From Rhodospirillales bacterium (GTDB taxonomy: Bacteria; Pseudomonadota; Alphaproteobacteria; Rhodospirillales; Casp-alpha2), in contig JAEPQO010000005.1 in the NCBI GenBank assembly GCA_017640505.1, forward strand, positions 206,111 through 270,110: DNA of 64,000 nucleotides. The letters run 5' to 3'. The first letter of the stretch is position 1. Each line of letters starts with the position of its first letter. A model generated the notes under the pieces. The model was not told the origin of the DNA. It did no database searches and was given only the letters and a program-made list of their open reading frames with translations. This document shows positions 53,328 to 62,343 of the stretch, piece after piece. Made by a program: the position numbers and the translations under genes.

Positions 53328-55271
53328 CTATCTCATCATGTAACCGCTCGAGATCACCCGACGTGTGGCCGGACGAGCGCGTTTGACCTGTCCAGCCTGT
53401 GGAGCAGGAACCAAGTCCGTGTTTGTGTTTTCAGGGTCGTGCGCCAACTGACTTTCCAGGTCCTGCCAACGGGCTTCTGACCATCGGTCAGCACCGACAA
53501 TCCAGGCGGCCGCGCGTGCATAAACCCGGCAGTCCAGCGCTTCGTTCCGCTCTCTCAGTTTCTGCCATTCAAGGCGCGTAAAGCCGCGCTTGTTTTTGAC
53601 CGTGACCAGTTGCTCGCCAACCAACTGCTTCAGCCATTCGCTGTCGACCCAATCGGGAAGATGAATGGTACCTGGCAGATAGCCTGCACCCTCAGCTCTT
53701 TCCTCATCCGTTGGCCGAGACGCTCGAAGAAACCTGTAGGTTTCGGACTTGAAGGTCGACACAGAAACCGTCCAGAGACGTGCGCCCCGTTTAAGCTTCT
53801 TGCCACGATCTGTCGCATCAACAAGCGTCGGACCTGAGACGGGCGAGGACCGATTGAACCCTTCAACACCCTTAATCGGCGCGACCTGACCAAAGCCGAC
53901 ACGCCGCGCCCAAGCATAAACCGCAGGCGCTTCGTAACCGGTATCAATAGCCAACTTCGCGATCCGCAGATGGACACCACTTTCGTGAGGCCAGGTTTGA
54001 TTGAGCAATAATTCAAGATCTTGCCAGGACTCTGTTTCCTGAGGGCCGCCTTCAATCACAATGTGGTCAACAAGCCAGCTTTCCAGCCCCCTGCCCCATG
54101 CCCAAACATCAACCTCGATGCGGTCCTTCTGAATATCGGCTCCCGCCGTCAAAAACAGACCACCTTCCGGCACCGTTCCGGGCGACCATTGCTGGCGCTG
54201 ATCGTACAGGCGCTCCCAATCCGGGGCTTCGCCGGTCTCGACCCAGGTCTCGCCAAGAGAGGTGTTCACAAAGGTTTTCATCCCCTCGGCCCCCTGGTCT
54301 TTGGCAGACAAAAAGGCGCGGACCATGTTTTCCAATCGAACCCACGGCGAATAGATTTCATTCAGATGAAACCCTGCGATCCCAGCAAATGGGTTTTCTG
54401 CTCGCCATTCACCATGGCGGATCACAGACCACCGCTGCGCATCAGACCAAACCGAGCTGCACTCTTCACATACGTAGTGAGCCGTTTCCGGCAGATGGGC
54501 ACCAACCGCGTCCTTTTCCCAATGGACCTGCTCCCACCTGAGAACCTGATGGGTTCCACAGTCCAGGCAAGGCACCCAGAACCTGCGTTGGTCACTCTCT
54601 TCCCAAGCCGCATCAATCCGGCTCACACCTTTGATCGTCGGCGTTGAGACCAGAACGATCTTGCGGTTCCAGAACGTCACTGTCCGTTTTCGCGCCAGAT
54701 TAACCGGATCACCTTCCGCACCAGCACTGGGCGGATAGCGATCGACCTCATCACACAGAAGGATCCGAATTGGGCGCATGGCCAAACCGGACGGTGCATT
54801 GGCACCGACGATCGTCAGATGGCCACCCGTAAACTTCTTGTGCAGGATCTTGTTCGATCCATCCCGGGACTTCGGATCCGACAGCTTCCCGTGGAGGCAC
54901 GGCGTATCCCGAGCCATGGGTGCAAAGCGGTCCTTCGACCAGGTCTCGGCGTCGCGTTCCGTCGGCATCACCACCATGATGGGTGATGGGTCCTGATCAA
55001 CGTGATAGCCGACCGTGTTCAGGATGCATTCCGTTTTGCCGACCTGGGCCGACGTCTTCACGACGACGGTTTCCACCGAAGCATCGGAAATGGCATTCAT
55101 GATGCCCCGTTGATACTCGGCGCGTTCCGTCACCCATTGTCCGGGCTCGGAGCTCGCTTCAGAGCTCAACCGTCTATTTTTGTCCGCCCACTGACTTACG
55201 GTCAGATCTGGAGGCGGCGCTGCCGCTTCCAACGTTTGTTTCGCCACCTGTTGCAGCACTCTCGTCCCCAT
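53328..55271 (-). CDS. Terminase large subunit, GpA family
   Basis: A 647-aa packaging motor. The ATPase part shows VVKTSAQVGKTECIL (Walker A-like, about 71-85), IRILLCDEVDRYP (Walker B) and VLVSTPTIKGVSRID (coupling motif). A Cys-rich DCGTHQV/YVCEEC zinc segment and the C-terminal nuclease region follow. GpA-family terminases recognise cos-type ends. The start at 55271 gives a 98-bp overlap with the small subunit, and no shorter start preserves the AAPPPDLTVSQWAD segment. Confidence 0.9.
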   Translation of the reverse strand: MGTRVLQQVAKQTLEAAAPPPDLTVSQWADKNRRLSSEASSEPGQWVTERAEYQRGIMNAISDASVETVVVKTSAQVGKTECILNTVGYHVDQDPSPIMVVMPTERDAETWSKDRFAPMARDTPCLHGKLSDPKSRDGSNKILHKKFTGGHLTIVGANAPSGLAMRPIRILLCDEVDRYPPSAGAEGDPVNLARKRTVTFWNRKIVLVSTPTIKGVSRIDAAWEESDQRRFWVPCLDCGTHQVLRWEQVHWEKDAVGAHLPETAHYVCEECSSVWSDAQRWSVIRHGEWRAENPFAGIAGFHLNEIYSPWVRLENMVRAFLSAKDQGAEGMKTFVNTSLGETWVETGEAPDWERLYDQRQQWSPGTVPEGGLFLTAGADIQKDRIEVDVWAWGRGLESWLVDHIVIEGGPQETESWQDLELLLNQTWPHESGVHLRIAKLAIDTGYEAPAVYAWARRVGFGQVAPIKGVEGFNRSSPVSGPTLVDATDRGKKLKRGARLWTVSVSTFKSETYRFLRASRPTDEERAEGAGYLPGTIHLPDWVDSEWLKQLVGEQLVTVKNKRGFTRLEWQKLRERNEALDCRVYARAAAWIVGADRWSEARWQDLESQLAHDPENTNTDLVPAPQAGQVKRARPATRRVISSGYMMR

Positions 55272-55749
55272 CAATGTGAGGGACGATTTCAACGTCGGTT
55301 TCGGCGATTTCCGTGAGCACTTCGTGGATCGCCTTTTTGATGACGTCCCTTGCTTGGTTGAGGTTTGTCGTTTCATGAACCACCGGTGCGATTTTGTCAG
55401 GCAGCACCAGCAGCCGTGCCCGCATCAGCGCCACGATTTCCGTCCAGGCCACTTTCACATCAGGAGCAGAGAGCAAATCCCCTCGCATCTGCGAGGCTTC
55501 CATCTCTGCCAAATCGGCCTTGGCCTTCACCAACCGGGCTCGTTCCGTTCCATAATCGGCGTTCCCCGCCTCTCCCTTCAGATTGAGATCACGCAGGTGG
55601 CGGATATAGCCGCGTACCGAGCCAATGAGCTCGTAACGACCTCTTGCTGCCTTCGGAATGACACCGGCCTTCGATAATTGCTGGACCCGCCGCTCGGAGA
55701 TATCGAGCAGGCTCGAGATCACGGAAATGGGCTGAGTGTTATCCGACAT
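55174..55749 (-). CDS. Terminase small subunit, Nu1-like
   Basis: A 191-aa DNA-binding protein. The N-terminal winged helix (SSLLDISERRVQQLSKAGVIPKAARGRYELIGSVRGYIRHLRDL in parts) is typical of Nu1/DUF1441-like small terminases that bind cos. The acidic C terminus should contact the large subunit. The ATG at 55749 is chosen; an alternative TTG nine bases upstream is possible. It probably starts the late operon. Confidence 0.85.
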   Translation of the reverse strand: MSDNTQPISVISSLLDISERRVQQLSKAGVIPKAARGRYELIGSVRGYIRHLRDLNLKGEAGNADYGTERARLVKAKADLAEMEASQMRGDLLSAPDVKVAWTEIVALMRARLLVLPDKIAPVVHETTNLNQARDVIKKAIHEVLTEIAETDVEIVPHIDGDESAATGGETNVGSGSAASRSDRKSVGGQK

Positions 55750-55850
55750 GGCCGCCAAAAAGTGATTAATTACAATCTATTAGACTTGATGACCCTTCGA
55801 TTAAGAGCGTTACTGAATTCAGCCAAACGCTTGAAACGAAAGGAAAATCC

Positions 55851-56099
55851 ATGACCAGCATCACCATCATGATGAACGACGGCAGCACCGAATTACCCCG
55901 TCCCTGGAACCGGGCCTCAAGTCAGGACGAACTCATTGAAATGGTCGCCCACTTCATCGGCTACCACACAGGCAAAACCGAAAGCCAAGCGACCGATATG
56001 ATCGATACCAGCCGAATTGACCTTGATGCACCGATCACCCGGGTCAACCTGCCGGGTGGCAAGATCGTCCGCTTTTACGCCTTCAAAGAAACCTACTAA
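55851..56099 (+). CDS. Small plus-strand phage protein, 82 aa
   Basis: A short soluble protein (IMMNDGSTELPRPWNRASSQDELIEMVAHFIGY) with a good GAAAGGAAA site. It starts a two-gene plus-strand unit pointing away from the terminase genes. I do not recognise the family. Divergent placement next to the packaging operon hints at an early or regulatory role. Confidence 0.65.
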   Translation: MTSITIMMNDGSTELPRPWNRASSQDELIEMVAHFIGYHTGKTESQATDMIDTSRIDLDAPITRVNLPGGKIVRFYAFKETY

Positions 56100-56114
56100 G
56101 CGGAGCTAGGCCCC

Positions 56115-56555
56115 ATGGAAATCAAGAAACTCAAAGTCAGCCAATTGGCCCGCGCGATCGAAACCATCACCGGTACGCCAACCACTGCCAAATCCTTCAA
56201 TTACAAATTCAAGGCCGTTGATCGGGTCATAGAGTTGATGAACGAACACAAGCTAACCCGCGAACAAATCCTTCAGGCCGCTGGTTTGACCAGGATCGAA
56301 ACGCCAAAGACCACCGTTCCACCAAAGGTTACAACGGCCAAACCCCAGCGGATCACCAAACAGTCCATCCTGATTGATATGCTTCAAACCGGCTCGGGTG
56401 CATCCATCGACGAATTGACGAAAGCCACCGGGTGGCAGCCCCACACCGTGCGCGGGGCGATCAGCAATGTGCTGCGCAAAAAACTCGGCCTCAACGTGGT
56501 CAACGAGCAGTCGTTCAGCGGCAAGCAGGTCTATCGGATTTACGATGAGGCATAA
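56115..56555 (+). CDS. DUF3489-type putative DNA-binding protein
   Basis: The 146-aa protein has a C-terminal winged-helix-like domain with the typical pattern KQSILIDMLQTGSGASIDEL, TKATGWQPHTVRGAISNVLRKKLGLNV and QVYRI. The N-terminal half is helical with a Pro/Thr-rich linker. DUF3489 proteins are small regulators found widely in alphaproteobacterial mobile DNA. It follows the 82-aa gene by 15 bp. Confidence 0.82.
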   Translation: MEIKKLKVSQLARAIETITGTPTTAKSFNYKFKAVDRVIELMNEHKLTREQILQAAGLTRIETPKTTVPPKVTTAKPQRITKQSILIDMLQTGSGASIDELTKATGWQPHTVRGAISNVLRKKLGLNVVNEQSFSGKQVYRIYDEA

Positions 56556-56556
56556 G

Positions 56557-56784
56557 TCAGCCCCAGACCTTCCTTACCCGGATCTCTTCGAAGATCCGAC
56601 GCAGGGTATAGCTGCGCAAAATCGAAATGCCTGTGAAGATCGCACCGATCACCAGATTGTCAGAGAGGGAGACCTCCAAACCGAACATGGGAAACACTGC
56701 AATTTGGGCTGTGACCGCCACACCGTAACCAACAGCGACGTTGGTCAGTGATTCCAGAAAGGACATACGCCTGGACTGTCTCAC
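56557..56784 (-). CDS. Small membrane protein (DUF7220-like), 75 aa
   Basis: Two predicted transmembrane segments (VAVGYGVAVTAQIAVFPMFGL and LVIGAIFTGISILRSYTL) flanked by a basic end (RRIFEEIRVRKVWG). Such proteins recur beside the DNA methyltransferase in alphaproteobacterial prophages. It overlaps the methyltransferase stop by four bases. Function unknown. Confidence 0.75.
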   Translation of the reverse strand: MRQSRRMSFLESLTNVAVGYGVAVTAQIAVFPMFGLEVSLSDNLVIGAIFTGISILRSYTLRRIFEEIRVRKVWG

Positions 56785-58037
56785 GTTTCCGACCTCTCGT
56801 TTTTAATCTCTTCAAACGAACGGCTTTCACCGTCCAAAATGACCTTCTGACCGGTGACGTTTTGCCAGCGCGTAATGGCGACATCCACATAAGCCGGATT
56901 CAATTCCACACCATAACAGACTCGTCCCGTGCTTTCCGCCGCGATCAAGGTCGTTCCCGACCCCATGAAAGGCTCATAGACAGCCTGGCCCGGGCTTGAG
57001 TTATTCAGAATCGGACGACGCATACATTCGACTGGCTTCTGTGTGCCATGAACGGTTTCGGCATCCTGGTCCCGGCTGGAAATCTGCCAAAGCGTCGTTT
57101 GCTTGCGATCCCCGGCCCAGTGACCTTTGCCGTTCTTTTTAACCGCATACCAACAGGGCTCATGCTGCCAGTGATAGTCGCCCCGACTGAGAACCAAGCG
57201 CTCCTTGGCCCAAATGATCTGAGAGCGAACGTTGAACTGAGCACGTTCCAAACTGTCGGCAACGGTTGTTGAATGCAGAGCACCATGCCAGACGTAGGCG
57301 ACATCACCAGGAAACAAGACCCAGGCATCGTACCAGTCGGCGCGATCGTCATTGAGCACTTTACCAGTACGTTTGGTCGTTGCGGCCCCAGCCTTGTTCC
57401 GCCAATTGGGGTCATACTCGACCCCATAGGGCGGATCGGTCACCATGAGCAACGGCTTGACCGCACCCAACAACCTCTCCACGTCGGTGGCGACGGTTGC
57501 ATCACCACAGATCAGTCGATGGTTGCCAAGCACCCATAGATCTCCGGGCTGTGTGACCGGCAGTTCCGGGGTGTCGGGGATATCATCTTCGCCTTCGAGC
57601 TCGGCCCCCATGTCACCGGCAGCTTGCGCCAGCATCTGGGCGAGGTCGTCATCTGAATAGCCAGTACCCGTCAGGCCTTCGCCACGAGATTGGATCGCCT
57701 GAAGCAGAGCAGCCAGGAGTTCCGGGTCGTTTTCAGCCAAGTCAGATAGGCGATTGTCGCCAACCAGAATGGCTTTTGCATCCTCATCATCGGCATCCAC
57801 AAAGATCACCGGAATCCGGTCCAGACCTTCGGCCTCTGCGGCCATGAAGCGGTGATTACCCGCAAGGATATGACCGGTAGATCGTTGAACGACCAACGCG
57901 CCATAAAATCCGTTGACGCGAATGCTTGAGCGGATCTCATCAAGGTTCCCCCGACGCGGGTTCTCCGGATGACAGGCCAGATCACCGACTGCGACCATCT
58001 CAACCTTGTCACCAACATTGATGATCTGTGCGCTCAA
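56781..58037 (-). CDS. DNA methyltransferase with N-terminal ParB-like domain
   Basis: The 418-aa protein joins a ParB/sulfiredoxin-like domain (about 10-110: LACHPENPRRGNLDEIRSSI, GHILAGNHRFMAAEAEG, AILVGDNRLSD) to a beta-class N6-adenine or N4-cytosine methyltransferase. There DPPYGVEYD (about 200) precedes FMGSGTT (about 356). The TTG at 58037 is chosen because GAGG lies five bases before it; an ATG 39 bases downstream is the alternative. Such phage enzymes modify their own DNA, which may protect it against host restriction. Confidence 0.85.
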   Translation of the reverse strand: MSAQIINVGDKVEMVAVGDLACHPENPRRGNLDEIRSSIRVNGFYGALVVQRSTGHILAGNHRFMAAEAEGLDRIPVIFVDADDEDAKAILVGDNRLSDLAENDPELLAALLQAIQSRGEGLTGTGYSDDDLAQMLAQAAGDMGAELEGEDDIPDTPELPVTQPGDLWVLGNHRLICGDATVATDVERLLGAVKPLLMVTDPPYGVEYDPNWRNKAGAATTKRTGKVLNDDRADWYDAWVLFPGDVAYVWHGALHSTTVADSLERAQFNVRSQIIWAKERLVLSRGDYHWQHEPCWYAVKKNGKGHWAGDRKQTTLWQISSRDQDAETVHGTQKPVECMRRPILNNSSPGQAVYEPFMGSGTTLIAAESTGRVCYGVELNPAYVDVAITRWQNVTGQKVILDGESRSFEEIKNERSET

Positions 58038-58047
58038 AGTGACCTCG

Positions 58048-58251
58048 TTAAATGGATAGCAAAGACCGGCGGCATTTCGCTTTGAAACGAAATGACCACG
58101 ACCCCGGTTTCGTTTTATCAATCGTGTGAGCGATAGCCGCATCGCCAACGGTTCCGCCGGACAGACTGCCATCAGGGCTCTGTGCCAAACGAAACGAAAT
58201 GGCTTTTTTCAGGGCGTCACTAGGAAAATCCCGCGCTGAGCCCGCCCGCAT
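58048..58251 (-). CDS. Possible small protein, 67 aa
   Basis: A short frame (RAGSARDFPSDALKKAISFRL) directly upstream of the methyltransferase in the same direction. It has plausible amino-acid use but no recognised family and no clear ribosome binding site. Other frames through this stretch are open too, so it may not be real. Otherwise the gap 58038-58422 holds only repeats. Confidence 0.25.
   Translation of the reverse strand: MRAGSARDFPSDALKKAISFRLAQSPDGSLSGGTVGDAAIAHTIDKTKPGSWSFRFKAKCRRSLLSI
58084..58201. repeat. Direct repeats GAAACGAAATG upstream of the methyltransferase
   Basis: GAAACGAAATG occurs at 58084-58094 and 58191-58201, with a related AAAACGAAACC in inverse orientation near 58106. 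They lie in the 385-bp gap upstream of the methyltransferase gene and may be binding sites of a regulator, possibly the enzyme itself through its ParB domain. Confidence 0.4.
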
Positions 58252-58392
58252 AGGATATCGGGCAGGAAGGACCCGTGACTTCGCTCAAATTCGATGGAAT
58301 TTCGTTGCTTTGTGGGCATCCCGTCCCGGACGCGCCTCTCGCAAGCTTGGCAAAAAATGTACCCTAAACCGCCGTTTTTGTCCGCGCGAAAA

Positions 58393-58407
58393 GTGTTCGC
58401 CGAACAC
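58393..58407. repeat. Perfect palindrome GTGTTCG-C-CGAACAC
   Basis: Seven-base arms around one base, 16 bp past the end of the DUF6362-like gene and 356 bp before the methyltransferase start. Too tight to be an RNA terminator; it looks like a protein-binding site. Confidence 0.4.
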
Positions 58408-58422
58408 CTTTCTATCCCCTAC

Positions 58423-58866
58423 TCATGCCTTCGCCGATTGAACCATCTCTATCACTTTACGACGCGAACAATTACGCGGCACCCTATGACCGTTAAGCTT
58501 CCAGGCAATGACACAATGGCCAAAAAGGTAGCGTTGATAGACTGCCGTGCGCTGCAATCCCACTCGTCCACAGATAGTTTTCCAGCGCTCGCCCGCCGCA
58601 CGAAACCAACAAATCTTGGCAACGTCCGCCTCGAGCCACTGCAGCCATTGCATCGCCTCATCCATTCGGTCGATGGATCCCGGCGACGGCCAGGGCCTGC
58701 GCAACACGGGGTCATGCCAGCCAAAGGATTCATGGATGTTGTGAACGACGTCAGGCCAGGCAGAGAAATAGCCCTGCACCTTTTCTTCAGGCAGGCGCTT
58801 CAACACCCCTGCGGCTTCCGCCAACCGCTCCTCCACAAGGGAGGCTGTCCATCGATCATTGCTCAT
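58423..58866 (-). CDS. DUF6362-type phage protein, possible late regulator
   Basis: A 147-aa protein with EERLAEAAGVLKRLPEEKVQGYFSAWPDVVHN near the start. A C-terminal helix-turn-helix-like stretch ERWKTICGRVGLQRTAVYQRYLFGHCVIAWKLNG follows in parts. This family is common in alphaproteobacterial prophages and is suspected to control late genes. The ATG at 58866 overlaps the previous gene by 11 bases. Confidence 0.78.
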   Translation of the reverse strand: MSNDRWTASLVEERLAEAAGVLKRLPEEKVQGYFSAWPDVVHNIHESFGWHDPVLRRPWPSPGSIDRMDEAMQWLQWLEADVAKICWFRAAGERWKTICGRVGLQRTAVYQRYLFGHCVIAWKLNGHRVPRNCSRRKVIEMVQSAKA

Positions 58867-59050
58867 GAGCTTCTTCCTTTCGTTTGCCATAGAGCCTGTC
58901 GCCCAATTGGCGAACGAGTTCCTTCTCAGGCCAAGTCAGACGGTCATCCTCAATGGAAACCGCCAACATGCCCTGCTCCTGCCAACCGTCACGCTTGACC
59001 TGATCGGCATTGCGGCGCGTGCCGCCATATCCGGGAGGGTGCCATCTCAT
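58856..59050 (-). CDS. Small phage protein, 64 aa
   Basis: A short hydrophilic protein (MLAVSIEDDRLTWPEKELVRQL) in the early operon. It overlaps the genes on both sides by a few bases, which supports translation. No family recognised. Confidence 0.6.
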   Translation of the reverse strand: MRWHPPGYGGTRRNADQVKRDGWQEQGMLAVSIEDDRLTWPEKELVRQLGDRLYGKRKEEAHEQ

Positions 59051-59304
59051 CGGCTCACCTCCTTCAGCACGGCGGCATAGCCCGCAACATCAATCATGCT
59101 ATCGAGATGCCCGGGGTCATGGGCCAGCCGCGCCAGCTTCAGGTCAATCAAGCACAGGGCGACCTGCGAGGGTGTGATGGGCTGGCCCAGTGTGATCGAC
59201 CAGCGCTTGGCTATCGCCGACATGGAGGCAGACGGCTCTCCGTAAGTCTCCCGACGATTGCCGACAATGGCAGCGGCCTGTTTGAGCATCATTTCGCCGT
59301 TCAT
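59047..59304 (-). CDS. DUF6378-type phage protein, 85 aa
   Basis: The protein starts MNGEMMLKQAAAIVGNRRETYG and contains SMSAIAKRWSITLGQPITPSQVALCLIDLKLARLAHDPGHLDSMIDVAGYAAVL in parts. This is a well-conserved pattern of small phage proteins seen near replication genes. Function unknown. It overlaps both neighbours by four bases. Confidence 0.8.
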   Translation of the reverse strand: MNGEMMLKQAAAIVGNRRETYGEPSASMSAIAKRWSITLGQPITPSQVALCLIDLKLARLAHDPGHLDSMIDVAGYAAVLKEVSR

Positions 59305-59822
59305 TGATCCGACCCTCCACCACGATTGGCCATGGCCCAATCAAGGATCGCTAGTGCGTCGGCTTCGTTGTCATCGGCGGGAGCAAACCCACGTTTGCGA
59401 GCGGCCTCAATCATGGCTTCCTTGTTGGCGTTCCCTTTGCCTGTTGCATGACGTTTGATCGTGCCGACCGGGACAGCCTCGTAAGGAATGGCGTGGTGTT
59501 CGCACCAGGCGGTCACATGAGCGAGAAATCCACCGTAGACATGGGCGGCATCCACACCGGCATGACGACGGACCTCCTCAATGAAGACCGCATCCAGTCC
59601 ACCGGCCATTTGTTTGACCTCGGTGAGCCATTGCTTGAACCGAAGAAAGCGCATGCCGCCGCCTTGCCAGCGATCATTTTTAAATTCGGCAATACCGCTG
59701 GTGATGGTTCGGTCGGGCAAACTGACGGCCCATCCGGTTTTGGTACCGAGATCCAGGGCCAGAATTTTGAGAGGACCGTCACACGGGTCAGGCGGAATTT
59801 GAACAGAGGTTGTTGCTGGCAT
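59301..59822 (-). CDS. RuvC-like Holliday-junction nuclease
   Basis: A 173-aa RNase-H-fold nuclease. The acidic catalytic residues can be read: Asp24 in ILALDLGTKTGWAV, Glu in AVFIEEVRRH, and the Asp pair in DDNEADALAILDW near the end. TIKRHATGKGNANKEAMIEAA is the usual RuvC-type helix. A GGAGG site five bases before the ATG at 59822 fixes the start. It likely resolves branched DNA before packaging. Confidence 0.88.
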   Translation of the reverse strand: MPATTSVQIPPDPCDGPLKILALDLGTKTGWAVSLPDRTITSGIAEFKNDRWQGGGMRFLRFKQWLTEVKQMAGGLDAVFIEEVRRHAGVDAAHVYGGFLAHVTAWCEHHAIPYEAVPVGTIKRHATGKGNANKEAMIEAARKRGFAPADDNEADALAILDWAMANRGGGSDQ

Positions 59823-60138
59823 AATTGCCTCCATGTTGATTGAACAATGCTGATGGGAGAAATGGCCGGACAGGATCGACGACCATGGCGAAGAGGGTTC
59901 GCCAAGCGTCAGCGCTGGCGTAGCCCTCTCCCCCTTTAGGGGGAGGTATTCACTTGGATTTCTGATTGGGGTCTGAAAGCCGCAGAAATCCTCACGTTTC
60001 GTCAGGAATCCAGAAATCCAGACAGGAATCCGGCTGGATTTCTGAATTGACCCTAACCGACTGTTTTTATTGAAAGTTTGAATCCAGAGCATGTCTGGAC
60101 TCCATGGACTCCAGAAATCACAACCGAGATTTTGCCCC
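59823..60138. other. Intergenic region with iteron-like repeats, candidate replication origin
   Basis: This 316-bp gap lies between the primase-helicase and RuvC genes. It holds GGATTTCTG at 59956 and 60036, its inverse CAGAAATCC at 59983 and 60011, and an eight-of-nine copy at 60112. The first four are spaced 25 to 28 bp. Further AATCCAG and AGGAATCC words overlap them. No convincing coding frame is present. Position next to the replicative helicase suggests an origin or a cluster of repressor sites. Confidence 0.55.
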
Positions 60139-62343
60139 CTATTCATGGTCCATCTCCTCATCGTGATAGACCCAGTTGTGCGGGCTTTCGACCTCCAGAA
60201 CGGCCCCTGACTGGTGGCACTTGTAGTGGGTCGGAAGAAGCTGGTGGACGCTTTGGAAAACCTCTCCGGTTTTCTCATCCACAACGTCCTCGGCCTCACC
60301 CAGTTGCATGCCTTCAACGCAGAGATAGCCGTACCGGGTGCGTGGTAGGGGCGGCAGATCGTGATCTTCCGGATTGCGGAAATATTTGATGTAGCCTTTG
60401 GTGGTCAGAACACTGACGCGCTCAGCAATGGTGCTCCGGCCACCCAAACCAGCCCGGTTTTCAAACCGCTCGGCAAATTGGGTCGCGGTGTATACCCGCC
60501 CGCCCAACGCTTCTTCAAAGAGAACCTGAAGAATAACGTCGCGTTTGCGCAGACGTTCGGCATCAAGTTTCTCGCCATATTCCTGACGGATCAGCCTCTC
60601 CGATGAAGGATCAATTTCGATCCATTGCCCACCGTTCTTATCGACGATCTTTGCCGCCAGGGCTGGGCCGTTGCGCAGTTCCGTGATGAGCTTGCGTTCA
60701 GAGCGGGTTTCATCAGGGCGAAACAGGATCATGCCTGAGCTGTAGTAACCCCGGAGCGCCCCTGCGCCGGAAAGCGCCTGGAACGGATCTTCATCAACCT
60801 GTTTCTTTGAAAGCTTACGAGTGTGATGGACCAGAATGATGCCTGCGTTCGGATCCACAGCGTCACGAAGTTTCTCAACGCGATCGCGCAAGAAAAACAG
60901 CATGGCGTTGTTGTCGTTCTCACTGGGTCCCGCTTCACCGCCATCAAAGACGTTTCGGATCGGATCAATGACGATGATGTCCAAGCCATCGGGAAAGTGC
61001 TTTCGGATTAAAGCGCCGACCGTCTCAACGCCCGCTTCATTCAAAATGAGCTTGAGCTGCGGTGTGATGACGAGATTGTCATGGGCTTGGCGGATCACCT
61101 CAGGCTGCAACGAGATGTCCTGAAGGCGTTCCCGGAGATAGTGATACTGGATTTCGGCCTGCAGATAGAAAACGCGCAATGGACGCGGTGGCGTAAAAGA
61201 CAGAAATTCGATACCCGCTGCCATATGAACCAGCCAGCAGAGCAAGAAATCGCTTTTGCCAACCTTGGGCGCACCGCCAAAAACCAACAGCCCCGATGGT
61301 GTCAGGACACGAGGCGCAATAATGTCGTCCGGCATGGGGGAGTGGTCACCCAGCAACTGCTTCAGACTAAAGGCTTGCGCATTGGACCTCGGGCTTTGGA
61401 TGGATTGACGCGCTGCGTTGGCAATGAAGGCATCAATGTCCATGCCGTCATCGACAGCGTCTGCCGCATCCCACTTTTCCGGTTTATCCAGAGGCGGCAT
61501 AAGAATGGCGACGGAAAGGGCACCGCTACCAAGAGCGGCCTCAGCAGCAACTTCCGCGTACTGCCAACCTGCCGCATCCTTGTCGGGCCAGATCAAGACT
61601 CGTTTGCCACAAAGCGGTGACCAGTCAGTTTTCTCAACCGGTGCCTTGGCCCCGTTCATAGCTGTGGTGGCACAAACGCCCTGACCGATTAAGGCATCTG
61701 CCGCCTTCTCGCCTTCAACCAACACCACATCCATGGCGGATTTCATGGCGGGCTGGTTATAAAGCGGTCGCGGATCCGGAGCCTTCATCTTCCGGCATGA
61801 AACGTCCCAGGGCCTAAACTGCTTTCCGCTGGGCGGGTCATAGCGATAGACACAGGCCAACAGAGCGCCCTCGCCATCAACATAGTCCCACTTCGCTGTA
61901 ACCGGCCCCAACTCGTCCATCGGCACGGTGCGCTCTGGTTCAATGGTCACACTTTCCATGCCCGGTTCACCCAGCCACTGATGCACGTCATCCAGAAGCG
62001 ATGGAAAATCCGATTGGGTGTTGCGCCCTGTTGCCGCAGCCCAAAGTGCGAGTACATCCCCGCCCTCACCTGTCGCAAAGTCATGCCACATCCCGGCTTT
62101 GGGCCCGGACAGCTCAACACTCAGGCTTTCGCCCTTATTGCCTCGGACATCACCAACCAGGAATTTTCCATGACGAAAAACACCGGCGGGATATAGGTAG
62201 GACAGAAGGCCACGCAAATTGGCATTGAGCCGCACCTTGATCTCATCTACCGAGAGCCCTGTTTGGCGAGCATCGTCTCGGCGCTGGGGGGCGGCTGAAT
62301 TGAAATCCCGCCAGTCATTAATGTTTACAACCTCATTGCTCAT
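60139..62343 (-). CDS. Phage primase-helicase (Toprim plus RepA-like ATPase)
   Basis: The 734-aa protein has an N-terminal primase part with a Toprim domain (about 215-310: DVVLVEGEKAADALIGQG, then RVLIWPDKDAAGW). A RecA/RepA-type ATPase follows with Walker A VFGGAPKVGKSDFLL (about 355-370), Walker B IIVIDPIRNVF, and IILVHHTRKLS as the sensor strand. A C-terminal winged helix (RSTIAERVSVLTTKGYI) comes last. It should prime and unwind phage DNA. The start at 62343 overlaps the nuclease gene by four bases. Confidence 0.88.
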   Translation of the reverse strand: MSNEVVNINDWRDFNSAAPQRRDDARQTGLSVDEIKVRLNANLRGLLSYLYPAGVFRHGKFLVGDVRGNKGESLSVELSGPKAGMWHDFATGEGGDVLALWAAATGRNTQSDFPSLLDDVHQWLGEPGMESVTIEPERTVPMDELGPVTAKWDYVDGEGALLACVYRYDPPSGKQFRPWDVSCRKMKAPDPRPLYNQPAMKSAMDVVLVEGEKAADALIGQGVCATTAMNGAKAPVEKTDWSPLCGKRVLIWPDKDAAGWQYAEVAAEAALGSGALSVAILMPPLDKPEKWDAADAVDDGMDIDAFIANAARQSIQSPRSNAQAFSLKQLLGDHSPMPDDIIAPRVLTPSGLLVFGGAPKVGKSDFLLCWLVHMAAGIEFLSFTPPRPLRVFYLQAEIQYHYLRERLQDISLQPEVIRQAHDNLVITPQLKLILNEAGVETVGALIRKHFPDGLDIIVIDPIRNVFDGGEAGPSENDNNAMLFFLRDRVEKLRDAVDPNAGIILVHHTRKLSKKQVDEDPFQALSGAGALRGYYSSGMILFRPDETRSERKLITELRNGPALAAKIVDKNGGQWIEIDPSSERLIRQEYGEKLDAERLRKRDVILQVLFEEALGGRVYTATQFAERFENRAGLGGRSTIAERVSVLTTKGYIKYFRNPEDHDLPPLPRTRYGYLCVEGMQLGEAEDVVDEKTGEVFQSVHQLLPTHYKCHQSGAVLEVESPHNWVYHDEEMDHE

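Noticed and set aside
58294..58998. A 234-codon plus-strand frame over the DUF6362-like gene
   Set aside because: The minus-strand frame has recognisable family features and good overlaps with its neighbours.
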